Notes under the pieces: generated by a model
Seen by the model: the letters and a program-made list of their open reading frames with translations, nothing else
Told to the model about the DNA's origin: nothing
Databases searched by the model: none
Part shown: piece by piece, positions 15,642 to 25,439 of the stretch
How positions within the stretch are numbered: the stretch's first letter is position 1
Layout of the letters: every line of letters starts with the position of its first letter
Program-made: the position numbers and the translations under genes
NCBI GenBank assembly: GCA_964537965.1
Contig: CAZIDB010000026.1
Span: 1-30,382 of the forward strand
DNA length: 30,382 nt
Direction of reading: 5' to 3'
From: SURF-24 sp964537965
GTDB taxonomy: Bacteria; Bacteroidota; Ignavibacteria; Ignavibacteriales; SURF-24

Positions 15642-17477
15642 ATGGAATCATTCCTTTTCATATTATTAAATACAGTACTGTTTGCTGTTTTTGTAAAACT
15701 AATCCTTAAGAAAGATTTTCTTACCTATTTATATAATGGCAGATGGCTGTTAACCTGGATTGCAGTAGGTATTATAACTTTGATGGATGAACTTACATCC
15801 ATTTTTTATGCAAATGCTGAAGCGCATCGTTTTATTGGGTTAAAAGCAATTATATATATTGCACTTACTTCAATCCTGATTCGCTTCTTATCTACAAGGA
15901 TGGTTGAAATATCCGAAATACTTGAAGTGAATAACATTAAAGGCGGAGGAGTTTATTCCTTTTCATACTTAGTACTTGGTCCAAGTTTTTCATTTATTGC
16001 CATTGCATCTATCCTGGTTGATTACGTACTTACTGCAACAATTTCTACCGCAAGTGCTGTTGAAAACGGAACTACCTTTCTTGCAACCGGTCCGGTTGTA
16101 AACTACTTACTTAAGTTCGGTGTAATATGGTTTGTAACAATGCTTAATATTATTGGTATTAAGGAAAACGCAAAATTTACTTTTGGCATTTTTATTTTTG
16201 CCTCTTTTGTTTTAATGAACTTAATTCTTGGTGGTGTTTTTAATCTTGATTCCTCTGCTCAAGGTAAGATATCCGAAGGATTCAGTGGTTTTGTCGGAGA
16301 TATCACAACTGGCTCACCCTTTATTGCTTATGAAAATATCATTATAGGAATCGGAAGTTGTATTCTTGCATATTCCGGAATTGAATCCGTCATGCAAACA
16401 GCATCTCTTGTTAAGAACTGGAAACAAATAAGAAAAGCTTATTCATTTCTTGCAGTTACAGTAGGAATAGTTACTCCGCTAATTGCACTCTTTGCCCTTT
16501 CTTCAAATCTTGATATAGCAAAACACGAAACAGATTTGATTCCTGCTTTTGCCGCTTTAACAAACGGAAAATTCTTTGGTGTTGTTGTTGCGATGCTTGC
16601 AACCTTAACTTTAATTATGGCTGTGAATACTGCTATGGTAGCATCTGCTGAGTTGATTGAAAAAGTTGCTGATAGGTATAACTTTCATTGGATGACAAAA
16701 CTGAACAAGAACCAATCGCTTTATAGGATTCATATTTTCAATGCCGTCTTTTACACGGTCATATTAATTATTACAAGCGGAAGTCAGGCTATGCTTGCGG
16801 AAATGTATGCCGTAGGTTTGGTAGCCAGCTTTGTTATAAATACAGGTTCATTGTTAATGTACAGGTATTCAAAAGGAACAAAACATATAACCTATCATAC
16901 CTCAAGAATCGGTACTCTCATTTTGTTTGTTGTACTATTAAGTACTTTTATTTATATAGTTGTTCATCGGCCTAACGGAACGATGCTGTGGTTAATTATT
17001 TCTCTTTTTGTTTTAGTTGCCGGACTTCGAATTTCAAAGTACAAATCACCTGAGATTCCCATCAGAAGAATTACAAAGACACCAATGGATGTTATTTTTG
17101 CGCTTGCAGAAATGGAAACCAATGATATTCATTTATATTTCAGAAGACCAACAGAACTTGAAAGTTCAGAGGAAATAAAAAATTCATTATTTGTTAGCTT
17201 TTACTCTCCAAGGACAGAGACTCCCGAAGATTCATCAAATGAACATATATCTTTGGTTATTCAAAGACGCTGGAATTTATTTGATATGATTTACGGATTA
17301 TTAAAGACAATTGAATACGAATTTCCACCTGAGAAAAAACTACACATTCATTTCGGCTGGCCAATGTCTTCATGGTTAGATAGAATGTCTATCGGCGTAA
17401 TGATTTATAACATTATACATCTTCCAAAGAAATTCCCAAAGTTTACTTTCCATATGGAATATTTTGGGAAACCCTAA
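15642..17477 (+). CDS. KimA-like APC-superfamily permease, probable K+ importer (paralog 2)
   Basis: A 611-residue permease that lines up with paralog 1 without gaps for roughly the first 400 residues. The candidate ion-binding residues are at identical positions (Asp49, Tyr56, Thr131, Ser135, Ser245, Glu248, Tyr389). It has the same soluble C-terminal domain ending 'SSWLDRMSIGVMIYNIIHL'. Differences cluster in loops, in the segment around residues 145-155 and 200-225, and in the C-domain linker, so the copies may differ in affinity or regulation rather than in ion. The gap to paralog 1 is 69 bases with no obvious promoter of its own, so co-transcription is likely. The family reading and its uncertainty are as for paralog 1. 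Confidence 0.82.
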   Translation: MESFLFILLNTVLFAVFVKLILKKDFLTYLYNGRWLLTWIAVGIITLMDELTSIFYANAEAHRFIGLKAIIYIALTSILIRFLSTRMVEISEILEVNNIKGGGVYSFSYLVLGPSFSFIAIASILVDYVLTATISTASAVENGTTFLATGPVVNYLLKFGVIWFVTMLNIIGIKENAKFTFGIFIFASFVLMNLILGGVFNLDSSAQGKISEGFSGFVGDITTGSPFIAYENIIIGIGSCILAYSGIESVMQTASLVKNWKQIRKAYSFLAVTVGIVTPLIALFALSSNLDIAKHETDLIPAFAALTNGKFFGVVVAMLATLTLIMAVNTAMVASAELIEKVADRYNFHWMTKLNKNQSLYRIHIFNAVFYTVILIITSGSQAMLAEMYAVGLVASFVINTGSLLMYRYSKGTKHITYHTSRIGTLILFVVLLSTFIYIVVHRPNGTMLWLIISLFVLVAGLRISKYKSPEIPIRRITKTPMDVIFALAEMETNDIHLYFRRPTELESSEEIKNSLFVSFYSPRTETPEDSSNEHISLVIQRRWNLFDMIYGLLKTIEYEFPPEKKLHIHFGWPMSSWLDRMSIGVMIYNIIHLPKKFPKFTFHMEYFGKP

Positions 17478-17525
17478 GTCTTTATTAACATTGATTAATT
17501 ACTTACACGGAGAAAAATTTAACTT

Positions 17526-18287
17526 ATGGATTTTACGAATAAGACAATCCTTCTTACCGGAGCATCTTCCGGTATCGGCAAAGCAATCGCGGAGACTCTT
17601 TCAAACTATAACTGTAAACTTATTTTATTAAGCAGACGTATCGAGCTTCTATCATCTTTAAAGGAGAAACTGAAAAACTCTAAGTCAGAAATACAGATTG
17701 AGCAATGCGATGTAAGTAACAAGCATGAAGTTAAAACAGTGTTCCAAGGAATTCTTAAACAACACACCTCAATTGATCTTGCAATTCTTAATGCTGGGGT
17801 CGGTCACCCGGTTAAGGTAGAAGATTATAATTCTGATTTAGCAGATGAAACATTCAGTGTAAACGTACTTGGAATGATTTATTGTATCGAACAGCTTTTA
17901 CCTTCATTTCTTGAAAGGAAAAAAGGAATTATTGCCGGTGTATCATCACTTGCAGATAACAGAGGTTTTGCCGGAAGCGGTTTCTATTGTGCAAGCAAGG
18001 CAGCAGCTTCTGTGTATCTTGAAAGCCTTAGAGTTGAATTAAGTCATTATGGAGTTAAAGTACTAACCATAAAACCAGGATTTGTTAAAACCGCAATGAC
18101 AGATAAAAATGAATTTGAAATGCCGTTCTTGATGCAGCCTGAAAAAGCAGCGTGGATAATTGTAAAAGGAATACAAAAAGAAAAATCAATCATTCAATTC
18201 CCTTTCCCAATTATTTTATCAACAAGACTTGTTGGTTTACTTCCTAACTGGTTCTATTTCTTTCTTGCAAAGAGAGTGAAAATATAA
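17526..18287 (+). CDS. SDR family oxidoreductase with C-terminal membrane segment
   Basis: A 253-residue classical short-chain dehydrogenase: cofactor motif 'TGASSGIGK' (11-19), 'LNAGVG' (88-93), Asn113, Ser140/141 and the catalytic 'YCASK' (Tyr154, Lys158), then 'KPGFVKTAM'. The tail 'LLPNWFYFFLAKRVKI' is hydrophobic and basic, suggesting membrane association. This resembles the DltE/YqjQ- and sphinganine-reductase-like SDRs that act on lipids, but the substrate is unknown. It starts 48 bases after the second permease and may be read from the same transcript. A functional link to the permeases is not evident. Confidence 0.9.
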   Translation: MDFTNKTILLTGASSGIGKAIAETLSNYNCKLILLSRRIELLSSLKEKLKNSKSEIQIEQCDVSNKHEVKTVFQGILKQHTSIDLAILNAGVGHPVKVEDYNSDLADETFSVNVLGMIYCIEQLLPSFLERKKGIIAGVSSLADNRGFAGSGFYCASKAAASVYLESLRVELSHYGVKVLTIKPGFVKTAMTDKNEFEMPFLMQPEKAAWIIVKGIQKEKSIIQFPFPIILSTRLVGLLPNWFYFFLAKRVKI

Positions 18288-18303
18288 TATTAAATTTTAA
18301 TCT

Positions 18304-18325
18304 GCCCTGGCTTTAAAGCCAGGGC
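18304..18325. repeat. 22-bp GC-rich palindrome between convergent genes
   Basis: GCCCTGGC-TTTAAA-GCCAGGGC is a perfect palindrome, strikingly GC-rich against its AT-rich surroundings. No T-run follows on either strand. It lies between the convergent dehydrogenase and amylase genes. It could be a factor-dependent termination or mRNA-end structure, or a REP-like dispersed element; only the palindrome itself is seen here. Confidence 0.6.
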
Positions 18326-18346
18326 TATTAATGATAATTGTATTGA

Positions 18347-21300
18347 TTACTTGAGCAGAATCAATTTCTTCACATCAGAATAGTNNNNNNNNNNNNNNNN
18401 NNNNNNNNNNNNNNNNNNNNNNNNNNNNNNNNNNNNNNNNNNNNNNNNNNNNNNNNNNNNNNNNNNNNNNNNNNNNNNNNNNNNTTAAACGGATTAGGAT
18501 AATTCTGCATCAATTTATATTCATTCGGAAGATTACTAACGACTGGTTCATCAACTCCAACTGAAACGCTGTCTAATCCATAATAAAATACTTTCGCCTG
18601 GTAACCATCAAGCGCAACAGGATACGCATCTCTCTGTGATGGAGTTATTGTATAGACTGTTCCGTTCATCAGATCAGTTAAATAGTAAGTGCTGGTTCCG
18701 TCAAACGGCAGAGAAGAAATATTCAGTGTGATGTTCTTTGCATCCTGTCTGAAATTAGCAGCAGTAACTACAACATTATTTTCACTGGTTGAAGAATATG
18801 AGTAAACATTTGTGTTATCGGAATTATTTAACCTTGTTACTACCGGATTATGAATGTATGATTTTCTGATCTGAATTAATTTCTTAAATGAAGGCATCAG
18901 ATTATCAGGATCAGTCCAGTCAATTATTTCTCTTCTTGATACTTCACCAACTTCTCCACCTGAATAAATTAGTGGGATACCATTCAAAGTAAAAAGAATT
19001 GTATGAGCCAGTAATGATCTCTTACCATCGAAAGTCTGTGCAACCCTGGTTTCATCATGATTTTCTACAAAGCGGAACGGTCTTGCATATTCTGAATAAG
19101 ATCTTGTTACCTCCTGGTGTAAGGTTTCAATTGACGAAGTCTGGCTAATTACACCAAGAAGTTTTGTCCTTAAATCCCAATCGTTGGCTGAGTCAAATCT
19201 TTTATTATAAAAAACAGGATCAGACGAAGTTGCTTCAGCTTCAAGAAATACTTCAGGCTTAATAGTTTTTAATGCTTCGCGCCATTCCTGCCAGAATTGC
19301 TGATTTCTCTCTTCAACTCCCCATGCCACATCGCATCTGTAACCATCAATACCGTAAGTTTGTACCCAGTATTTTGCCACATCAATAAAGTACTTTCTTA
19401 CATTTTCATTGTTATGATTAAGATTAGGCAGGCTTGTCCAATCAAAATAATACTGGTAAGCAGAATTACCCGGCTCACCTGTCCAGATGTAAAAATCTGT
19501 ATAAGGCGAATAGGATTTGTAATCAAATACATTTTGCATAAAAGGATGCTGAACCGAAGTATGGTTAACAACATAATCAAGAATTACTCTTATGCCGTTT
19601 GCCTTTAACTGGGTAAGCATATTTTTAAAATCTGTTTCTGTACCGTAATCCTCTTCAAACCCGTAGTAGTTGGTAATTTCATAACCGTGAGTTGTCGGAC
19701 CATCATAGATAGGCATAAACCAGATTGTATTAATACCAAGCTCTTTAAGGTATCCAATTTTTTCCGTTACGCCATTGAAGCCTGTTGTTTGAGAAAACGA
19801 TCTTGGATAAATCTCGTAAACAATTGCATCATCTACCCAGGATGAATGGGCATTTATATCCGGAACAATAACCGAATCACCTTCAGCAATTACCAATGCT
19901 CTTGCATATACACGGTTATTTTTGCTGTCTCTAACTCTAACATTAAAATAATATTCGCCGTCAACCTGTGGAATTGTTACTGTAGCAGATTTAGTAGTTG
20001 CATTTAAAAATATTGATGCCGGGTTTGTCGCGTCTGTAGACCACAAATATGTTAATGCTGCTCCAACCGGCGATACTGCATCGGCAGTTAAAGTAACTTG
20101 CCTGCCCGATTTTTCGGTTGTGATTTTAAGAGTAGGTTGATTATTAGATTTATATGTCAGCACAAGATTCTTTGATGTTGATTTATATCCCCTGCTATCC
20201 TCTGCTTTAACATAAACAATATTTTCGCCTTCCTTTAAAGTAACAGGTACCGCAAAAACACCATTTGTAACCGGTTGGAAATTTTCAAACCCGTTCATAT
20301 TAAAGGTAATGGTTGTAATAGTCGTATCACTTAAAGTACCATAGACAGTAATATTAGAATACCAGTACTCAACTCCCGGCGTTAAAAATGTAATTTCAGG
20401 TCCAAACTTAGCAAGGCTATCGGAAATCTCTGAAGCAGTTATATATGCTATTCCTCTTCCTTTTCCATCCAGCATAACTTTAGAAGGTCCGTCAATCTGG
20501 TCAGAGGTTAAATAGTTTGCCAATAACCTGTGTTGCCAGAAACCGCTTCGCGTAAAAGCAGCATCATAAATGTCAGGGTCTTCTTCCGCGTCGCTACCGC
20601 CATCAGCAGCAGTTACTTCATAGCTGTTTCCGCTTTTATCCTCGTTGGCTAAAAATGAATAAGCATAAAATAACCTGTCTTTTGTCCAGCTTCCTATTAC
20701 ACTATCTAAGTAAGCCAAACTAATTACGAATTCAAACTTATTAGAAGTAACAGCGTCATCATTCAATTTAATTTTATAGTAGCTATACGTAACAGGATTA
20801 TTATTTATCATAATAATGTTTTCTACATTTTTATTTTCATAAGAATTGTCCGGAGGTGATAAGGTGAAATATACACCCTGCCCTTTCCAGTTCAATGTCT
20901 GAATGTCTAATCCTTTTGTATCTTCCACAATGTTTGAACTTGTGTTGCAGATAATCATTCCTACTCTTGTTCTTTCGGCAATATCTTTCATGTCAATAAC
21001 AAACTTTAATGAATCGTGAGTAGGTGTTTCGTTTACGGAAACAGAAAGAATATCAAGTGAACCGGCTGGAATTCCTGTAGGATAATTATAAATCTCGTCT
21101 TCGGTTGCATCAACAAAATATTTTCCTTTTTCATTCAGATATATTCCGTAAGAATAGATTTCTCTTGCTTCATAACCTTCAAGATTTTTTACGTATACTT
21201 CAACAGTATGTTTCCCTTCACCGGCGATATCAGCACTTACTGTAATAATGTTATTTGTATCTAATGAATAAGGTGTAATTGTTCCATCAACTTTTACATT

Positions 21301-22380
21301 AATAAATGATTTGTCAATTCCGTCAGATTTAATTCCTGGCCGAACAAGAACCTTGAATTCTAAAGATTGCGGAGTTTGGGAATAGACAGCTCCTTCAAGC
21401 GGCTGAATTAATTTTATTGTTGGTATTGAATCCGGTGCAACAATAACAACGCTGTTTTTATCTGCACTTTCGCCAACCTTAGGCTCATCCGGGTCATTAA
21501 CCCATTGTAATTTATTCAATTTGAATTTGTATTCGTAGCTACCCGGAAGCATTGTTGCTGTTGCGGTCCACAAACCGTCGCCATCAGAATCATTTAATGG
21601 ATTGAAAGAATCGTTCCAGTTATTGAAACCACCTACCAATGCAACATTGGAAAGTGTCTGGTTAAATTCTACTTTGGTATTATATTGATCGTAATAAAAA
21701 TCTACCGGGATTTGATAAGCAACATAATTTGGATCGCGAATAAATTTTGCGGTCACTGCATCAGAACCCAATGCAGAATTTATAATTACAGTTACTGTAT
21801 GCTCACCTACGGAAAAAGCAGGATTTGGTTGATATAAAAATTCTTTGGTAGTTGAATTATAATACTGAGCCGGATTATCAAGATTAACTCCATCAATAGT
21901 TACAACAAGCTGAGAAGCATTTATTGGATTAGCAGGAGAAAATGCAAAGACTGCTCTTACCGGTAAACCATCTTTTGTTGCATCTATAAATTCTTCGCCC
22001 AGGGAATTAACACCGCGAGGCAGCAGATATGTTATCATCGGGTCTTTAACAAACATCATCGAGTTGTTATTATCAGTCAGATTAAGACGTGGATTGTAAG
22101 GATCTGAATATGCGAGTCCCCAGTCTGCATTCATTACAAACTTATAATTATGATCAATGCCGGAGGCCAATTCAGTAGTAAGCGAATATTCACCATCGCC
22201 GTCAGGGTCAGTCATTTCCATGTTTGGATCAGCATTATTCCAGCCGTTGAATGTACCTACAACCCTGAGTTTAGTGAATTGAGTATAATCTGGTTTAAAG
22301 TGAAATGTTACCGGAATAGTCTGTGAATAGGAAATAATTGAAATGACAAGTATAAAAGCAGAAAATAAAAATTTTTTCAT
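18347..22380 (-). CDS. Secreted multidomain GH13 alpha-amylase family enzyme with T9SS tail (interrupted by assembly gap)
   Basis: A large exported alpha-glucan-acting enzyme. After a signal peptide (cleavage near residue 20, 'SYSQT') come two glycogen-binding-like E-set domains ('VGTFNGWN' near 42, 'VGGFNNWN' near 248). A region around 425-560 resembles the glucodextranase C-terminal binding module ('YNYPTGIPAGSLDILSV'), followed by further beta domains. The GH13 barrel spans about 850-1215: 'VYEIYPRSF', region I 'DYVVNHTS', region II 'GYRCDVAW' (nucleophile Asp), region III 'FLEAEAT' (acid/base Glu) and region IV 'VENHDETR'. It ends in a T9SS domain beginning 'QNYPNPFN'. 100 Ns interrupt that domain. 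Reading straight through gives a false early stop at 18370, but past the gap the frame 'YSDVKKLILLK' ends at TAA 18349-18347, the true end. Start: GGAGGAGG 4 bases before the ATG. Specificity (amylase, pullulanase or maltogenic) is unresolved. Confidence 0.9.
18385..18484. other. Assembly gap (100 Ns)
   Basis: Exactly 100 Ns, a usual placeholder size. It lies inside the T9SS sorting domain of the amylase. T9SS domains normally have roughly 60 residues between NPFN and the final KKLILLK, so the real missing length is more likely near 180-190 bases. Confidence 0.9.
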
Positions 22381-22383
22381 AAA

Positions 22384-22391
22384 CCTCCTCC
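22384..22391 (-). promoter_or_regulatory. Strong Shine-Dalgarno of the amylase gene
   Basis: GGAGGAGG three bases before the ATG (spacer TTT from its last G). It is the strongest ribosome-binding site in the window, where most genes have weak or no Shine-Dalgarno sequences. Confidence 0.6.
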
Positions 22392-22437
22392 GGTTGTGTA
22401 GTTACTTTATAGTCTGTGTTTTTTGAAAATCCTTGTA

Positions 22438-22468
22438 AAAAAATAATAAAAATAACAGCTATTACAAA
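22438..22468 (-). promoter_or_regulatory. Promoter of the amylase gene
   Basis: Minus strand: TTTG (22468-22465), 19 bases, TATTTTTT (22445-22438), with one mismatch at the last base. It predicts a leader of about 50 bases carrying the GGAGGAGG site. Confidence 0.42.
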
Positions 22469-22530
22469 AGCAGATATTTGTGTATAACCGGCTTGTGAAT
22501 TTTGAAAAGCTAATTTGGTAAAGAAATATT

Positions 22531-22938
22531 TTACAAACTATAATCAAGCTCAATTGTAGCGCCATCTTTGTCTGCCGTGTAACGACCTTTACCTGATAAC
22601 CCGGTTAAACTTCCCATACCGGAATCGTTTAAAATCTGTAACCTTGAATTTGCTGCCCCGTTTTCAAAATCTCCGTTATCTTCTGCAACAAAACTTCCGT
22701 CTGCTCCGTGCAAAGTTCCTTCAAATTTCATCAGGCCAATGTAATGTGCAGAAGAACTATGCTGATCCTTTTCATTGAAATACTTGTAATACATCAGGTA
22801 TTCAACAGAAATTTTTCCTGATATTTCTCCGCTCACTTCGTATTCAACAGTAGCTTTGGACATTTTTGAATCAAATGAAGTCTGATCGTAAATTTTTTCG
22901 TCCCATTTCTTTACGGAATAAGTGCCTTTAGCTTTCAT
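22531..22938 (-). CDS. DUF3224 family protein
   Basis: A 135-residue cytosolic protein matching the DUF3224 pattern: 'KGTYSVKKWDEKIYD' at the start, 'GKISVEYLMYY', 'YIGLMKFEGTLHGADGSFV', 'DNGDFENGAA' and 'GSGSLTGLSGKGRYTA'-like glycine-rich strands (here 'GMGSLTGLSGKG'). The family forms a small beta-barrel resembling allene oxide cyclase-type folds, and its function is unknown. No signal peptide. An AAAGGAAA lies just upstream of the ATG. It follows purE on the same strand after a probable terminator, so it is probably transcribed separately. Confidence 0.85.
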   Translation of the reverse strand: MKAKGTYSVKKWDEKIYDQTSFDSKMSKATVEYEVSGEISGKISVEYLMYYKYFNEKDQHSSSAHYIGLMKFEGTLHGADGSFVAEDNGDFENGAANSRLQILNDSGMGSLTGLSGKGRYTADKDGATIELDYSL

Positions 22939-23027
22939 TAATTTCCTTTCATTCGAATTTTATTGCCGGTATAGAAAATTTAATTATCCCGGAATTCTTC
23001 TTTTGTGGTCGGCTTAATATCTAATAT

Positions 23028-23055
23028 AAAAAAAATTCTCTTTCCTGAAAGGAAA
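23028..23055 (-). terminator. Probable terminator after purE
   Basis: Minus strand: TTTCCT-TTC-AGGAAA (23055-23041), then GAGAA and eight Ts (23035-23028). The stem is only 6 bp and the T-run starts five bases late, so it is a weak but correctly placed terminator 24 bases after the purE stop. Confidence 0.42.
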
Positions 23056-23078
23056 AATAAAATAGAATTTTATGCTGT

Positions 23079-23576
23079 CTAAAAATTTTCAAGATTATTA
23101 TTCTTTGCCTTTGACTCTTCAGCTAATTGATTCTTGAAAGTTTTTAATTTATCTGTCAATTCCATATTACCGGTAGCAATTATCTGTGCAGCTAAAATTC
23201 CGGCGTTCTTTGCACCATTAACAGCAACAGCAGCAACCGGAACACCAGAAGGCATCTGAACAATTGATAATAACGAGTCCATGCCATTGAAAGATTTACC
23301 GAGTATCGGCACACCGATTACAGGAAGAGTTGTAAATGCAGCAGTAACACCCGGCAGATGCGCCGCAGCCCCGGCCCCGGCAATAATTACTTTTAATCCT
23401 CTGCCTAATGCGGTTCCTGCATATTCGGCAAGAACTTCAGGAGTTCTGTGAGCGGAAATTATTTTAACTTCATAAGGAATATCAAACTGCTTTAAGATGC
23501 TTGCGCTTTCTTTCATTATCGGTAAATCGGAATCGCTTCCCATAATTATTCCAACAAGTGGTTTTAACTCATTCAT
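23079..23576 (-). CDS. purE: N5-carboxyaminoimidazole ribonucleotide mutase (PurE)
   Basis: Catalyses the conversion of N5-CAIR to CAIR in de novo purine synthesis, as a cytosolic homo-octamer. The 165 residues contain the class I PurE signatures: 'GIIMGSDSDLPIM' (phosphate/CAIR binding, residues 9-21), 'SAHRTPE' with the catalytic His (about 41-47), 'IIAGAGAAAHLPGV' and 'PVIGVP'. Length is normal for class I enzymes. The partner purK is not in the window. It is divergent from the aldo/keto reductase, with 80 bases between the starts. Confidence 0.97.
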   Translation of the reverse strand: MNELKPLVGIIMGSDSDLPIMKESASILKQFDIPYEVKIISAHRTPEVLAEYAGTALGRGLKVIIAGAGAAAHLPGVTAAFTTLPVIGVPILGKSFNGMDSLLSIVQMPSGVPVAAVAVNGAKNAGILAAQIIATGNMELTDKLKTFKNQLAEESKAKNNNLENF

Positions 23577-23656
23577 TTTTTCCCTTTTATTTTGTTTTTA
23601 CTGTTGTAATGTAAAACTTAAAAGATATATTTTTCAACTAAATATTTGGTGGAAAA

Positions 23657-24649
23657 ATGGAATACAGACAATTTGGTAATACAGATCTAAAAGTAAGCGT
23701 AATTGGCTTTGGTGCCTGGGCTATAGGCGGACCTGCAATGGCAGGCAATATTCCTATTGGCTGGGGAAACGTTGATGACAAAACTTCAGCAAACGCAATC
23801 CGGAAATCAATTGAAGCCGGAGTTAATTTTTTTGATACTGCTGATTTTTACGGTTTAGGTCATTCTGAAGAACTGATTGGTAATGTAATTGGGAATAACC
23901 CTGACATTATTATTGCCACAAAGGTAGGACATAGGTTAGGTGAAAAAAATGATTTTATTCTTGATTACTCAAAAGATCATATAACTTTAGCTTGTGAAAA
24001 AAGCCTGAAGCGATTGCGAAGAGATTGTATTGATTATTACCAGCTTCATTCGGCAAGAACTGAGCATTTAATTAATGGTGAATGCATTGAAGCGATGGAA
24101 AGTCTTAAGGATGCAGGCAAAATAAGATTCTGGGGACTTTCACTTAATACGTTTAATCCATTTCCTGAAGCTGAATTTTTGATAAGCAGAAAGATTGCGA
24201 ACGGATTTCAACTTGTTTTTAATCTTATCAATCAACGTGCATTAAGCCTTTTCAAAACTATGAATGATAATGGTTATGGAATAATTGCCCGGATGCCGCT
24301 TCAGTTTGGTTTGCTTACAGGTAAGTTTGATTCTGCCTCATCGTTTGAAAAAGCAGATCATAGAAGTTTCAGATTGACAAAAGAAATAATAGCCGGTTCA
24401 AATAAAGCATTGGAAGGAATCTGGAATTTTGCTGACAAATATAAAATTTCAAAGACGACTCTAAGCTTAAGTTATATTCTGAACTACCCGGAAATTTCTA
24501 CTGTTATTCCGGGGATTAAAACGCCGGAACAGGCAATAGAAAATTCACAACCTTATGTTCAATTTGAAAATGAAGAAATGGATTTGATAAGAAAAATTTA
24601 TAAAGATGAACTGATTTTATTATTAGAAAAAATTGAAAAACAGGGATAG
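23657..24649 (+). CDS. Aldo/keto reductase
   Basis: A 330-residue NADPH-dependent oxidoreductase with the (beta/alpha)8 fold. The catalytic tetrad is visible: Asp60 ('FFDTADFYG'), Tyr65, Lys89 ('IATKVG') and His131 ('YYQLHS'). Cofactor-region motifs 'GLSLNTF', 'RMPLQFGLLTGKF' and the C-terminal 'TVIPGIKTPEQ' are present. This pattern fits the YghZ/IolS-like subgroup that reduces sugar-type or small aldehydes; the actual substrate is unknown. GGTGG sits just before the ATG. Its stop codon lies inside the stem of the terminator shared with the convergent GIN-domain gene. Confidence 0.95.
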   Translation: MEYRQFGNTDLKVSVIGFGAWAIGGPAMAGNIPIGWGNVDDKTSANAIRKSIEAGVNFFDTADFYGLGHSEELIGNVIGNNPDIIIATKVGHRLGEKNDFILDYSKDHITLACEKSLKRLRRDCIDYYQLHSARTEHLINGECIEAMESLKDAGKIRFWGLSLNTFNPFPEAEFLISRKIANGFQLVFNLINQRALSLFKTMNDNGYGIIARMPLQFGLLTGKFDSASSFEKADHRSFRLTKEIIAGSNKALEGIWNFADKYKISKTTLSLSYILNYPEISTVIPGIKTPEQAIENSQPYVQFENEEMDLIRKIYKDELILLLEKIEKQG

Positions 24650-24667
24650 TTTTCTATCCCTATTTTT
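24643..24667. terminator. Bidirectional terminator overlapping both stop codons
   Basis: GGGATAG-TTTT-CTATCCC (24643-24660), flanked by an A-run to the left and TATTTTT to the right. The left arm contains the TAG of the aldo/keto reductase. The last base of the right arm begins the CTA, which is the TAG stop of the GIN-domain gene on the other strand. Only 10 bases separate the two coding regions. Confidence 0.75.
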
Positions 24668-25307
24668 GAGTAATAGAACCTAATCCGGAAATACTCTTCT
24701 TCAAAATTTTGGGATTGCCGGAATACTCAATATTACCGACTCCGGAAATATTCGCATGTAATTCTTCCTTTGCATTCACATCTGCATCGCAGGCACCGCT
24801 AAGTTCCAAATAAACTTCATTCGCTTCAAGATCTTCTGCTTTTAGATTTACTGCTCCTGATAGCTCTGCATTCAGAGTTTCAACATTTCCTGATAACCGG
24901 AAACTGCCTGCACCGCTTCCTTCAATTGTTAATTCATCTCCTTTAAAATCTTTCATGATTATTGAACTTGCTCCTGAACTTGAAATACTTTCAAGTGATT
25001 CAGTAACTATTTCAATTTTAATGTGTCTTCGTGGAGAAATATTTTTCTTATTCCATATGTGCAATGTATTTCCTTTTATATCGGATTTCACCAAATGCAA
25101 AAGATTATCGTCTCCAATAATTTTAAATGAACTGTGATCACCCTGTGAAATTCTGACTTCGTAGTAACCGCTAATATCTATTTTATCGAAATATTCTACC
25201 GGACGTTCTTCATCTTTTAGTATTCCGCTTCCTTTAATACCAATACCGTTGCAGCCAATAACACTAATAGCTAAAAAAATTGAAACTGCCCATATTGCCC
25301 TTTTCAT
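24660..25307 (-). CDS. Lipoprotein with GIN (DUF2807) beta-helix-like domain
   Basis: A 215-residue exported lipoprotein: signal peptide with lipobox 'VIGC' (Cys19), then the head-GIN pattern 'GSGILKDEERPVEYFDKIDI' and 'YYEVRISQGD'. Short glycine/serine-punctuated strands follow ('ISSSGASSI', 'EGSGAGSFRLSG', 'ELSGAVNL', 'ISGVGNIEYSG', 'ISGLGSI'), as expected for a small right-handed beta-helix. The family is common in Bacteroidota; function unknown, probably envelope-associated adhesion or scaffolding. GGAG lies just before the ATG. It stands alone, convergent with the aldo/keto reductase. Confidence 0.9.
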   Translation of the reverse strand: MKRAIWAVSIFLAISVIGCNGIGIKGSGILKDEERPVEYFDKIDISGYYEVRISQGDHSSFKIIGDDNLLHLVKSDIKGNTLHIWNKKNISPRRHIKIEIVTESLESISSSGASSIIMKDFKGDELTIEGSGAGSFRLSGNVETLNAELSGAVNLKAEDLEANEVYLELSGACDADVNAKEELHANISGVGNIEYSGNPKILKKSISGLGSITQK

Positions 25308-25439
25308 AATAACTCCATTTTACTTCTAATTGCTTTTTAGACGCCGGTTGAAACAGGAAAGTTTCTTCGGTATATTTTTAATAATTAATGTTTTGGTAAA
25401 AACATAATTTTAATATCTTTAAGCAAATGTTTTACTGCG

